DNA of 64,000 bases from Pseudisothecium myosuroides (Eukaryota > Streptophyta > Bryopsida > Hypnales > Lembophyllaceae). Within the stretch, counting starts at the first letter, position 1. Each line of letters opens with the position of its first letter. This document shows, one piece after another, positions 47,519 through 59,463 of the stretch. The DNA lies in NCBI GenBank assembly GCA_951799445.1, contig OX637295.1, positions 10,354,001-10,418,000 on the forward strand, in the 5' to 3' direction. The notes under the pieces are model-generated. The model did no database searches, was not told the DNA's origin, and saw only the letters and a program-made list of their open reading frames with translations. Both the position numbers and the translations under genes were made by a program.

Positions 47519-50500
47519 TCAAGGATTATGAAATGAATCCTGCCGCCGTAAAGGGAACTCTTCACTTTCCACATCGTCTGGACGCTTCACTGTGTTCCCT
47601 CCGCCCATAGACAAGCGATGCGACATGGTTGTTGCCGGTCCCCAGTATGTACCTATACACCATTCCAACCCGCAAATGTAAGTTCCACAGAGATCAACAC
47701 TAAACCCTTCAGTGCTTAGATGGCCAAAAGACGAGTTGAAATAGGAGTTGAAGTAAATCTTCAAGTAAGGTAACAAAAAATGTACCAATAGAAAGAAGCA
47801 ATCATAAGTTCATAACCTAAATGTTTTTGAACAATATAAATCAATGTTTAGAAAGTTGCTAAAAGCGATTACTCTCTCCAAATATGTAATTTTAGGTTTT
47901 AGGATTGGGCACTTAGGGAGTTAACAAACTCGATGGGAGCTCACATCACTTCACTCGCAAAATGTGTCTTCACATCACTTCACTCGTCAAGCCTCCAGGG
48001 TTCAACAACGAAAACATAATTAAACAATCGAAAAGAGAGCAGGAGTGGTGTACAGACCTAATCCAGCAGTTGTGTCGTTCATGTCCTTAGTTGCATGGAG
48101 CAAAAACGTGCCGGATAGAATCGTGATGAAACCACACAATTCTGTTATGATTTCGGGCGAAGTTTGCTGGTCCCAGTCCTGCATCAATCAAGGCTCACTA
48201 GTTTAAGCACTGATTTACTAAAAGACATTAAATATCAAAAAGGCAATGCGACAACAGTATGATCATTGCATGGATTTTATAATACTATCTGCACTTGGCT
48301 TTGGAGTGGTGAAAGTTCGGTTTCCAGGTTCATTTGTCAGGTGACATTATTCAAGCATATGACTTCTCCTCAACTGGGAACGAATAGTTACAATAAATGA
48401 CAATGTAATTTTAAGAAAAGTCTTAAAAACCTTGAACATGATCGCACTGGCCAGGATGGTCAATGAGGTGAACATGACGTAATATATGGGAGAAACGACT
48501 GCTGTGTTAAATGTGTCGAGAGCCTGCACACATCAATAACATATACACGATTAAAATAGGAAAGAATAGCATCACGAAAGAAAGAGACAAACACTGTACT
48601 TAGAAATTTTACTCCTCTCTGGGCTTGCACCATCCTAGTCACTTTATCAACTCAAACACCAGGCTTAATACCTTATTGAGGTAGTTCATTTGCGTCAACA
48701 CGCAAATAAGAACTATCATTGCAAATACCGACGTCTGAGGATAGATAAACTGATTCTGTCCTTGCAGTGTCAACTTCATTGCAATGCCCAGAGCTTTCAC
48801 ACTCATGACCTGGACAAAACATTTTCAATACTCGTTAGACCAGGCTCTTGTAAACAAGAGACAAAAAAAGGAAAAATGCACCTAACTTGTTATAATGTTC
48901 GCTGAACACAAGAAGCATATTCCAAACAAAATTGAAGCAGACTCAAAAAAGAACAGGCGGATGAGAGGAATACAGATAAGGAGCCCATCAATGAGCAGAT
49001 GGCGATGTAGACCAAAACGTGTGATTGCCCAAATTGTGGCACGTAATGGAAAATGAGAATCAGCACCACCACCACCACGAAGCATGCGTAAAATAAAAAG
49101 GCTGCACCAAAAGCATGTATCACAGTAAGAGAAAACAGATTTGATTGCTCATCAGACCTACTGTGAGCTCTAGTCCAGCATTCACATTGCGGCACTAACA
49201 AAATCCTTCACACGTGAAACCATGCAAGATGCAGCTTCGTTTCACCTACCAGGCTCAGTGGCGAGGAGCCAGACATCCTTGACTGATTCTATGGTCCGCT
49301 CTTGCGGTGCATGTAGCACAATTGTGGTGGAACCAACTATACAAAGCACGCAACCTACAATCCCCAGTAAATGCAATCGCTCCTTCAGAACCACATGCGC
49401 CAAAGCCGCACTGCATCCAGAATGCCCACAGAACATGTGTGTCATTTGAATCCTTGAGAGACTAAGGTAGATATACGTAAATTCGACACCCTAAAATCTT
49501 GCACAATGAGTATTGAATTTTGAAAATGTACACCACCTCCGCATCCAAGCTCGTGTGTAGGGTTTAGGTCATCCACCAATGACCATTCTAACAATTCACA
49601 AATATGGTATCCAAATAATGCATTCTTTGATGCATTGGTATCCTCATTGCTTTGCTGACAAGAATATATAAAATTTGAACATTCTACTATGAGTAACTAT
49701 GCCCTTGTCGCTTTGAGGTGTGGTTACGTTAACAAGAAAAGAAACTCAAAGGATCAGAGTCACACCTCACTATTATGCTCAGGCCGCCAAGAGGAGTGAC
49801 CAAGACCGCCGGGGCAAATGCATACGCAGTGAAGTTGGCCACCTCTCCCACAATCACTGCCACTCCACTCTTCCCAGGTCAGAATGATCACAAGCATTTG
49901 ACAAAAACGGACCACAAATTTGAAAAAACCCTTACACCACTCTCTAAATTAGCCCAAATGGCCTTACTTGTGATCATGCCCGCCCACCATAGCGGCTCGT
50001 AAAGATACGAATAGCCTCCCGCTCCTGCCACACATGAAGAGCACGCCACATTTCGTCAATGCGCCTTCTCATTGTTCCAAACCCTAATTTTCTCAACGAG
50101 TCCAGTCAAATTCAAACTCCAAACGAAAACTCACGGCTCTTCTCCTTGCTCGAAACCCTAATCTTCTCAAAGAGTCCAGTCCAATTCAAAATCCAAACGA
50201 AAACTCACGGCTCTTCTCCTTGCTCGAAACCCTAATTTTTACAACTACTCCAATCCATTTCAAAATCGAAGCAAAACCTCACGGCTCTTCTCTCCAAGTT
50301 CAAAACCTTAATTCCCTTTCCTCAATGATTCCATTCCATTTCAAAATCGAAACAGAAACGCAACGCCCTTCATTGTTCCAAAACCCTAATTCGCACAAAA
50401 GACTTCAGTCCACCATTCCAAAGCCAAAACCGCGCTCTCACCTGCTCTCACTCCCGACGCTCCGGCTCGCTTCAACCCTTTCTTCTTAATAATAAAGCTG

Positions 50501-50562
50501 GCGCCAATGAAGAGACTGGAACTAACGGCCAGAGCCAAGCCTTTCTGGTTGTCGGATGACAT
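47519..50562 (-). CDS. NIPA: NIPA-type magnesium transporter, 9 exons
   Basis: Exons 50562-50442, 50024-49968, 49856-49766, 49410-49250, 49101-48974, 48809-48672, 48523-48431, 48178-48058 and 47652-47519 all join in frame at GT/AG borders, giving 347 residues, the usual family length. Landmarks in order: N-terminal [75 protein letters not shown], then [65 protein letters not shown] and a C-terminal PLRRQDSF tail. About nine membrane segments are expected. The family is assigned to Mg2+ transport in plasma or endosomal membranes, mostly from animal homologues. The leader upstream of the ATG is rich in GAA/GAG codons and carries no convincing earlier start. Intron 1 holds a telo-box tandem array. 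Confidence 0.94.
50073..50400. repeat. Tandem repeat of about 75 bp with telo-box in each unit, NIPA intron 1
   Basis: AAACCCTAA occurs at 50079-50087, 50153-50161, 50227-50235 and 50381-50389, with a degenerate AAACCTTAA at 50303-50311: five units at 74-78-base spacing. Each full unit also has CCATTYCAAAATC-like and CTCACGGCTCTTCTC-like segments. In plants AAACCCTAA is a known cis motif (telo box) bound by TRB-type proteins near transcription starts. Confidence 0.85.
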
Positions 50563-51233
50563 GGAAAACTTCTTCGTCTCCCTCTTCTTCGTCTTCTCTT
50601 CCTCCTCCTCCTTCTTCTTCTTCTTCTTCGACGACGACAACTCCTCGCGGCGGAGAAACCAATGCAGCAGCAGCAGCAAGCTGATTCCTCCAAGCGTTCG
50701 CTAGTTCGCCGCCACTGATCCCCATCGGCCTCCCCCTCCCCCTTCTTCTTCTTCTTCTCTCATGCCGCACACTCTTGCCGCAGCCACACTCTTCATCGTC
50801 GTCACTCCCGTCTCTCTGTAAGTCCACCTTCACATTGCCCAAGACAGCAACAAACTGAATGGCGTGCGAGATCTTAAGTCTATGCAATTCTAAGTCAAAG
50901 GGAAACTGTGATTGCGGCAAGCTGGGATGCTAAAAAACTACTGTAGGATCTGAAATTTGGTGGGGATTGTGAGCAGCAGATCGTGGAGAGTTGAGTTGTT
51001 GTTTGTTGTCGTTGTAGAAGTGCAAGCACGACGGTGTCCTCTGCGACAGTCGCGCACGACAGGGAGCGAATAGTCTAGTGTCGGAGGATTTCTAAAGGTC
51101 CTCTATAATATATCCGAATCTCTTTAATATCACGCTCGTCGGTGTTCTGCCGGGTCTCCGTATTATACCGAACCTCTTTAATATCACGCACTTTGATATC
51201 AGTGAACTCTGTGTTGGATGAATGCATAAGGTA
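50563..51233. other. NIPA 5' leader, promoter and intergenic
   Basis: Directly upstream of the ATG the minus strand is GAA/GAG-rich, a common plant 5' UTR composition. Beyond about 50900 nothing specific is recognised, except that TCTTTAATATCACGC occurs twice (51120 and 51174). Confidence 0.4.
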
Positions 51234-51527
51234 GTCTGCTCTAAAAGCGATCGTACTCTAGAAGCAAATATGACACAGAGTTACATTTTGCTTTCTTTAA
51301 TGTACCAATCATGTACATTTCAAGAGGGGGTCGCTTTTAGTGACCATTGTGTTTCAACTTCAAAAATTTGTAATTGATTCCACAAAAGTCCAAAAAATAT
51401 GAAATGGCTTGGTTTAGATGCCAATCCCATTTTCCTTTCTATAAAAAACTTATTGAAAATTGTTTTCAAGGAGTTTAGTTTCCCTAAAAAGGCAATCAAC
51501 GCTTAAATAGTCGCTGTAAGAGCGGAC
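51234..51527. mobile_element. Short TIR element (MITE), sibling of 7972-8297
   Basis: Inverted ends GTCTGCTCTAAAAGCGA and complement of GTCCGCTCTTACAGCGA. The interior shares AAAAAATATGAAATGGCTTG and TTAGATGCCAAT with the element near 8 kb. Confidence 0.6.
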
Positions 51528-51626
51528 TTCCTTAGAGTAAACTTGCCAATCACTGCAGAGTCAAAATTCAAATCTTTCTCCACTATAATATATATAGATT
51601 TGCATGCTCTAAATTTGGCATTATTA

Positions 51627-52565
51627 TTAACCCCTAAAGGACCGGACTGCGTTTTTTGGCCGTATAGAAATTTTGGGCAGGTCCGTGTGACTAGAGATTT
51701 CCATATTTTAAGCTGAAATTTTAATAGAAGGTGGGCGCGAGGAATATCTTTCATATGCACTAACTTTCAGGACATTTGGAAATAGGAATCAAAAGTTATG
51801 GCCAAATATGTTACTTTTTTTTGTAACTAGGCAGTCCCGGCAGCAAGAAAAATTTGGCAAAAATTTGATTTTTTTTTTAAATATTTTTTTTCTTGTAGAT
51901 TATATTTTTGTCTATCTGGAAAGCTTTGATTCATTTCATTTGGATTTGTTATGAGAAAGTTATGGACATTCTTGTTTTTTGGGCAGTTAGAGCATCTTCT
52001 TGAAAAAAATAACTTGTAGGATTCATTTCTAAATGCTATTTTTGCAATTTAAAAAAAAAAAAAATTCTCATGGTTTAGTTTACTTGCTAGAACAATCTCA
52101 CCATTGGGATTAGTGTATTTTAATTCCATCTAAAATATATTAATGTTTTAGATTTTCCTTCTATCTCGTACCTACTTCTACTTAATAAATATTTAAGGAA
52201 TGATAACTAAGTTTTTTTGAATATTTTTTTTTCCCTAGACTCTCAACTCAATTCTCCACTATGAAGATTTGAAGCACAAAACTTTGTAGTGCAAAAATTT
52301 TAAGTGCAAAATGTTTAAAGTCAAAAAATCTAGTCCCGCAATGTGCTGAAATACTTGTTTTTTCCACTTTAAATGCAGATATCTTGCAATCTGAGCGGTC
52401 AAAAATTCTGAAATTTTTTCCACACATTCTCATACTAGTTAGGTGTAAGATCCCACGGTTAGATGTGGAAAAAAACATTTTTCATTTTTTTTTACTCCTT
52501 GCTATAGAAATAGCAGTTTTGATGGTTTTTTGGCAGAAAAAAGGCCTTGGGCCTTTAGGGGTTAA
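51627..52565. mobile_element. TTAA-flanked element, copy 3 (uninterrupted)
   Basis: Bounded by TTAACCCCTAAAGG (51627) and CCTTTAGGGGTTAA (ending 52565), 939 bases. It is the closest relative of the split copy at 56796-60118 (opposite orientation). Around 52287-52300 it carries the intact sequence into which the pogo-like transposon inserted in the other copy. Confidence 0.75.
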
Positions 52566-53498
52566 ATGTCATGTTACGATTCACCTTTCAAAAATAGAAT
52601 GTAAAAGGAATTCAACCTTCCAACAAATTTTATTGCAGAAGAAAGGCAACTAGGATGAAATCTTGCTAAAAATTTCTTGTAGTTCTTCATTGCACAATGA
52701 CAATGACTGGCCAGTGTATAGTGATACGGAATCTTGTTCCAATTGCATTCCATTTTGTTGCAATTGCGCTGCACTATGTTGAGTTCACGTGCTATGCAAC
52801 TACTATTTGGAAATGGAGATGGTAAATGTTTGGTTATTGGATGTGTATGGTGAATGGTAATTTTACTCTACATGATTACGTGACTAAATGATTGTTTATT
52901 TGTAGTCTACATATATATCTATGAATGAATGCAAACAATTTCATCACTCCAATGAAAACTATGCTAAGTTAAAGATTTGAAAAAATAATGTAGAAACTTC
53001 TAAAAACAAATATTTGGAACTAGTGATTGCTTGATTGTGTGAAAAGAATTGTTGATAAATAAAGATCAATTTTTAGGTTTGAATGTAATGCCCCTCCCTA
53101 CAAAGTAGGGCCCTAAGCAAATTAAGTTTATTACAATGAAGTGTTGCAAAAGAAACTTCAACTATGCATTGTTTGCTGAGCTTTTATGGTATGCAAGGCT
53201 GTTATGGACCCTCTACCCTACATTTCATGAGCTAAAACATAGAAAAAGTCTTGTTATGGATTGACAATCCATAACATACATGCATACCTTTCAACATTCA
53301 AAGAAATTTACAAACAACATATATGATTATGCATAAATACAAATAAAAAACAATTTCATACTATACTTGCCTTTAAAAGGAACATGATTTTTATATAATA
53401 AAAAAATGGTATTTATTGTATATCTATACAAGTATAATACTTGCAAATAAATTGCAAATGATAATTTTTATATAAATAGCTATTTTAAAAAAATTAAT
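52566..53498. other. Intergenic, no gene recognised
   Basis: AT-rich sequence downstream of the P450 pseudogene. No feature recognised. Confidence 0.35.
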
Positions 53499-55320
53499 TT
53501 AAAAAAAGGATAAGCAAGCTATTGGAATGGTAGTCAAAGGGTGAGCTAGCACATGCCCAATTCCTTCACCTTCTAATATATTTAAATCCATAGGTTGCAA
53601 GAAAGTTGTGACTAGCATAATGTGAAGATAGCATGATGAGTACTTTGAAAATTTTGCCTTCAAAGTGCATGTTAGCATGAGGCGTCGCAGACAAAAATCT
53701 TTTAGGCTTGAAAGTCGTAGGATCCTCCCATGTCCTTGGATCTTGAGCAATTGTTGCAAGACTAATAAAAATTGGTGTTTTTCCTAGTATGTTATCCCCC
53801 CAAATCATGTAAGTTTTTTTCAATCAAATGAGGAAGTAGCATTAGACAATTGGGTGAAGATGGAATTTTTTTTTGATAATGGCTTGTAAATACTTGAGAT
53901 TGGGAACATCTGCATCTTCCACTCTTTAAGACTTGCCTATAATAGAGTCAAACTTTTCTTGAGCCATCTTCATTGCAATAGAATTGCAAATGCATTCCGC
54001 AATTGCCCATTCTATTGTGTCAATAGTTGTATTTATACTTCCTAGACAAACATTTTGTTTTTGGGAAGAGAAGGAAAAATAATAGGTGTGTTATTTATAT
54101 CTTTTCACAAATCACAAGATGATCTTGAAGACTTGAGATCAATAATATAATTTTAAAACTTTGACAAGATAATAGAAACTTTAATCTGTGAATTTCATCA
54201 TATAATTTTCAAAAAATAGATCATCAACCTCAATATAAAAACACCTTCAAGTTGTTTGACTTGTGACTATCTTTTACTTCTTTCACTTCAAATATTCAAA
54301 TGGTGAAGTCTCTGAATTAAAGATAAAAAATATATATGAGTTTTTTACAGCCTCTACTTAATGAAAAGAAATTGCACTCTTACCTAGAATGTACTCTTGA
54401 CGCTCTCCTTGGTGTCAAATATCAATGTCTCATCTTCCACTTGGTCTAAAAGGACATTTGCTAGAAGGTAGCAACACCCATAATCGTCAAAATAAGGATT
54501 TTGAACATGATTATTATTAATAAACATTCAACAAATTAGAAGATCCTATTAGCGAAAGAAAAATAATACCTATGCACTTTCAAATGTATTATTTGGATAT
54601 TATGAGAATAAGTTGTAAATTTTTAAAGAGCCGATTGCAATTGCACCTAATACCAACACTAGGATTTGATGTTCACATGTTGTACATCCTTGTAATCACA
54701 TCTATTCACGTCCACAGATTCACTATAAGAAACCTACGTTTTAGGTAACAAGCCCCAATTTTTTATGACGGATTTTAGGTGATGTCAATGTTGACAACAC
54801 CTAAAATCCATCATAAAAAATTGAGGCTCGTCACCTAAAATGTGGGTTTCTTATAGTGATTTTTCAAGATTTTAGAGGTGATGGTTATGGGTACATTGAT
54901 GGTTATGGATGTTGCTACCTTATCTTTGACAAAAGTTGAACCACTCTTTTATTGCACAACATGTTCAAATCTGATTGGAGACATGAAAACATCCATTCTC
55001 TCTCTTAACTCTTGCATTTGTCTTTTGAGCCCAAAGACATCCATCCACTTGAACACAAAGATGAAGTCCCGTTGGATTTATAATTTGAACATACTTGGCA
55101 ATGACCATCAAAATCTTTCCAAAATTGTTCACTTGCTTGAGTTCTTGTTCATCATGTTTCCTCCCAAAAGCCATTGCTACAAAACGCCTTTTGAGAATCA
55201 CATGTGACATGATGTTAGTTATGACCCGACTTTAATGCAGTTCCTTAGAGGCACCACCATGAAATAACTTAGATATTCTGCACGGACCCTAGAAATAAGC
55301 AGAAAAATTCTTTGGATTTG
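53499..55320 (-). pseudogene. Cytochrome P450 pseudogene (A-type)
   Basis: Pieces of a plant P450 lie in order on the minus strand. They are: RVRAEYLSYFM (about 55290); LKRRFVAMAFGRKHDE and the following region, frameshifted (55210-54965); VEDETLIFDTKESVKSTF at an exon end followed by GT (54440-54385); a helix-I relic NTTIDTIEWAIAECI, then MAQEKFDSIIGKS with an in-frame stop (53926-53928), then RVEDADVPNLKYLQAIIK; and DPRTWEDPTTFKPKRFLSAT with HFEGKIFK (53760-53640). The C-terminal PLTTIP (53530) is in another frame. The heme-binding FxxGxRxCxG loop has been lost. At least one stop, two frameshifts and the missing cysteine make it non-functional. A CACTA-ended MITE sits in it. The subfamily cannot be told. 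Confidence 0.85.
54721..54858. mobile_element. CACTA-ended hairpin MITE, 138 bp, TSD ATT
   Basis: Starts CACTATAAGAAACCTACGTT and ends with the complement of CACTATAAGAAACCCACATT, flanked by ATT on both sides (54718-54720, 54859-54861). The two halves pair over almost their whole length. It shares terminal CACTATAA with the element at 33787-34118. Confidence 0.85.
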
Positions 55321-56795
55321 ACCCTTTTCATTGAAGGCCTCTTTTGTTGAAGTTTTAACCTTTGAGATTTATTTTATACAAAATATCTATTGGTTTAAGA
55401 AGAATAGTTAGATATAAGATTCTTATTTCTCCAAGTTTTTTTTTCCTTCCCTATCCTATATGAATTGATTTAGAACTTTGCACAAAAATCATGAAACAAG
55501 AAGTGAACATTGAGGCAAATCACTTTCACAATATTTCCCTCTTACTTCACAAAATTGTCCAAGACATTTCCAAAAATTGTAATAAATACTTAACAAGCAT
55601 ATTAACATACATAATTGGACATGTCATAGCCAACGTATATTTCTTTATGGGTTAGAAGTAAAAGAATTGAAAACTTGTGAAACATCTAAAAGTGTGCAAT
55701 GCTTCCATGAACTTGCACCTAAGTGTCTTATATAGTATAGAAAATATATACAAATTCTAAAAGAATTTTACCTCTCTATTCAAGAGTTGCAGAAGATTTA
55801 GAAAACTATGACTAATGTAACTAGTGTCCAAAAGGGACATTGAGTCATATTAGTCAAAACTGAGCAAATCATTCACAATGCTTACTTCTTAATTCACAAA
55901 ATTCTCTAAGACATTCCCAAAAGTTGCAATTAATAAATCAAAATCAAGCATATTAATAAATGAAAATGGATGTGTCACCACCAATTTATTTTTATTTTTG
56001 GATTGGGAGTTAAAACAATCGAAAGATATGCAAAAAGTTTACTTCTAAAGTCACTTATGAATGGAGTAGATTTGTGAAGGACTTGCATTATCTCCAATAG
56101 TGTTTGGAAAGTTTTTGAATTTTTCTGGCTATTTTCCTTCAACCCCCAAATTGAACCGTTTTTTCAAGTGCAAAGTCTGGTTATTTTCTCTATTTTTCAC
56201 CAAAAATTGAAATTTTATAGATTTTTTCACTAATATTTCCAAATTTTGACCGTTTTTTTTTTCCAATTCCACCATCTAACTTTTTTTTTTCAAGAATTTT
56301 AAGAACAAATGGTGGAAAGCCGAGGGCATAGCCCTGGAGAAAGAAGTGAACCAATCATGACAACCAATAAGACACCATTTACACAAAGGGTCCACATTTG
56401 GGTTTCCTAAGGTGCCAGGTGATAGCTCTACCCTATCTAAAGCCAAAGAATGGGATCCGCAGCCAATACTTGTCGAACCCATCATCTAACTTTGAAGTAG
56501 CTACTAGTTCTTCCCGGACATTGATCTCCAATTTTCACTTGAGGTTGATTTGTACTTTGTGGTTAGAAAAAAGTAGGTGAAGGTGTTGAAAATTTTAGAA
56601 GCAAAGTTGAACAATTATGACTCGCTCCTGAATATTGGAAAAAAGATTCATCTTTAGCTTTTTGGTTCATTCTAATGTAGTTTGCACTATTCAAATAATT
56701 AGTTTTCACCGTATAGGATACACTTGTTACTCAAGCATTGGTCGTTAAACTTTTCCAAAAATACGAGAGGGCTGTATATGTCACTTTGCCATTGG
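55321..56795. other. Intergenic; possible small retroposed fragment
   Basis: On the minus strand, 56485-56280 ends in CCATTTGTTCTTAAAATTCTT and a run of As, reminiscent of the LINE tails near the left end, but no target duplication was found. Otherwise AT-rich without genes. Confidence 0.35.
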
Positions 56796-57075
56796 TTAAC
56801 CCCTAAGGGCCCAAGGCCTTTTTTCTGCCAAAAAACACTCAAAACTGCCATTTCTATAGCAAGGAGTAAAAAAATTTGAAAAATGTTTTTTTTGCACATC
56901 TAACCATAGGATCTTACACCTAACTAATATGAGAATGTGTGGAAAAAATTTCAGAATTTTTGACCGCTCAGATTGCAAGATATTTGCGTTTAAAGTGGAA
57001 ATAACAAGTATTTCAGGACATTGCGGGACTAGATTTTTAAACTTTAAACATTTTAAACTTAAAATTTTTGCACTA

Positions 57076-59463
57076 CACTAAAAAGGGTATTTAGTGTTGG
57101 CAACACTATTTGCGAACCATGACACTAAATATCATTTACCCTACTAAAGTAAGTAACACTAAATGTAATTTCTAACACTAAAAGTACTCTATGGTAAATC
57201 TGAAATATAAAGAGGTTTACATTTAGTGTTAGAAGGTAAAAAAAGAATTTGGAAAGAAAAAAATTAAAGACAAGGAAAATGATGGAAGGAGTAGAAAATG
57301 TGGAAAACATGTGCAATAAAAGAAGTCTTTGAACATCAAAGAAGGGGAAAAAAATTAATATTTAGAGCAAAAAAAATTCAGATTTCATACTTGGGCTGGA
57401 ACTTGTTGTCTATGGAAGTATGGTTCATGCTTGGCTATAATTTCCTGCAAATGTGGAAAAAGTTGATTGACACTCCAAGTGCCATCAACACCCAAAGCCA
57501 TACCCGATCTAATCATAGCTTTCCTAGCATATGACAAATTATCACAATCTACCTCTTTGTTCACATCCTCAATGCTATCCGCAGCCAGCTGTAGGAAAAA
57601 TCTTTTTCCTGGATTTGCGAGTTTTCCTGACCACTGCCCATCAACCCGAGGAGTATTTTGCCAAGCATTGGCTGCAATGAGCTTGGCCTTTTTTGCTTCC
57701 CATCGCTTGGTCCAAGCATCCTTGACCTTGGAAATAATGAATGTATCTGCCGGTTGACACAAATGTGTAGAACAAGGTGGCAAATACCTAAGAGTGGCCT
57801 GTTTTGCTTCCAAAACAGCTGATAATGCTGGGGTCATACTATAGCCTGTACAATTGTCAACCCAAATGACTTTTGTATGGCCATAAACATCAGCTTGGAA
57901 GGCTCGGGGTTCAGCAAAAAATTCAGCAAAAAGTGCTAGGTCCATCCAGCCCTTAGGCCTAGATCTGTAACATACTTCTGGAATATTGTCTTCCAAGCCC
58001 CGAATAGGGTAATTGCTCATGGAATTGGTAAAAATCAGCATAGGGGCTTCAATCATTGATCTATGCCCCCCGGAAATTCTAATGACCATGGTTATAGAAT
58101 CTCCCCCCGAAACCACTTTGGCATACTTGACACTCGTGTCTCCCCTAAATCCCAACGTCCGACCATTGTCTAAATTTACAACAAAATGAGTTTCGTCAAT
58201 GTTTTCCATGAGATTTTCATCAAAAATACCGGCTTGGAACCCTCTTTGCAGCACACCTAGATGGTAAGCTGTTGCCATCTCAATTTGTAGTTCCTTCTCG
58301 GGACTACAAGACAAACGTCCCCTTTGTGACAACAAAACAATGTTGTGCACATGCATAAATTGTTGAACCCAACTTAGGGTCAACTTGGCTGTGAGTAGGA
58401 CATTGTCCTTTGGATCACGAGATTCGGCTGCATATGGAGGTAGGATCTAATAAGATGGTTATAGCCAGCTCAATGAGTAATTTGGATGAAAATTTGATCC
58501 CAGCCTTTCTAAATCTGTCAAATGCATCCAAAAGTATAGGGTAGATCCAAAGTACCCATTCAGCTCGCTTAGGCCCACGACCGAGAGTTGCCTTTGTGCG
58601 GAGTTGTTTTCGCCTACCTTCCCAGCTCCTATTGCATGAAATTGGTGGAGATGTGTTGTCCGCCTCTCCTTCATTGCAAAATTGTTGACGTTGAGCCCAC
58701 CAACGGGAAGCCCGAACAAGGTTGGCACTCCTTTGAGCTTGAAAATGCTCGAAAAATGTATTGATTGTGCGAATGTAGAGCCCAGGAAAGCCGTGCACAA
58801 GTTCATCTTGAACCATCCAAGTGATGATGCGTTTGCGAATAGCAATTGTAGAAACTTGTTGTAAGCGTCGGGGTGTGGAATTGCTCGATGGGGTGTCGGC
58901 CATGGCGGATTCCTAAAATGGGAAGCAAAAGATCAGCCCCCAAAAAATGTCGACAGGTCATTGGGAAGATGAGTAAAAAAAAAAAAAGGTCGACGGATCA
59001 ATGAACAGGGGAAAACAAACTTGGATGAAGTCGAAATTGCCGCAACAAGGAGCGATGGAGCAACTGGGAGCAGAAATAGGCAAGAGATTCAAACCGCTCA
59101 CGGGAGGCGGGAATGCGGGAGTATACCCCCCCCCAAAAAAAAAATTCACTCACTCAAGGAATTGTAAATGCGGAGAAGCGGGATAGCAATAGAGGAGAAG
59201 AAGCCAAGTTGTAGGTAAGGTAACCAAGTCGGAATGGAAGAGAGGCCCAAAAGGCAGCATACAAGGTAAGGTCGCAAAAGCAGATTGCAAAGGAAGTCCA
59301 AGGAAGAAGTCCAAGGAAGGAGATGACAAAAGTGAAGACAACACAAAGGCGGCGCATTGAAGTTTAGCACTACACTAATTGTCCTAAAATTGACATTTAG
59401 TATAGGGTCAAGTAGGGTTGAATTTCACTAAATGTAATCCAACACTAAATACCCTTTTTAGTG
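57076..59463 (-). mobile_element. 2.39-kb pogo/Tc1-like DNA transposon with TA duplication
   Basis: Inverted ends CACTAAAAAGGGTATTTAG plus TGTTGG at both termini, flanked by TA (57074-57075, 59464-59465). The motif ACACTAAAT and near variants is scattered through the first 170 and last 100 bases in both orientations, as expected for subterminal transposase-binding sites. The element encodes one transposase on the minus strand, broken by a frame change. It sits in a TTAA-family repeat whose uninterrupted copy at 52.3 kb shows the pre-insertion sequence. Confidence 0.92.
57385..58903 (-). pseudogene. DDE-superfamily (pogo-like) transposase with frame change
   Basis: The first frame (58903-58415, 162 codons, MADTPSSNSTPRRL start) holds the N-terminal DNA-binding part with SWEGRRKQLRTKATLGRGPK and ends with a TGA. 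The second frame, shifted by one base, picks up from about 58450 with YAAESRDPKDNVLLTAKLTL and runs to a stop at 57385. It carries the catalytic domain: aspartates in NIDETHF, VIWVDNCTG and QPADTFI. The second and third are separated by 36 residues, and the QPxD context is that of DDE_1/pogo enzymes with a DDD triad. From memory of the family, similar proteins are common in oomycetes and occur in plants. A single-base change or an unrecognised intron separates the frames, so activity is doubtful. Confidence 0.85.

Noticed and set aside
50522..50920. A 132-codon minus-strand frame overlapping the NIPA start
   Set aside because: It is made of GAA/GAG-rich leader sequence (long Glu runs) in another frame. 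It could at most be a chance upstream frame.
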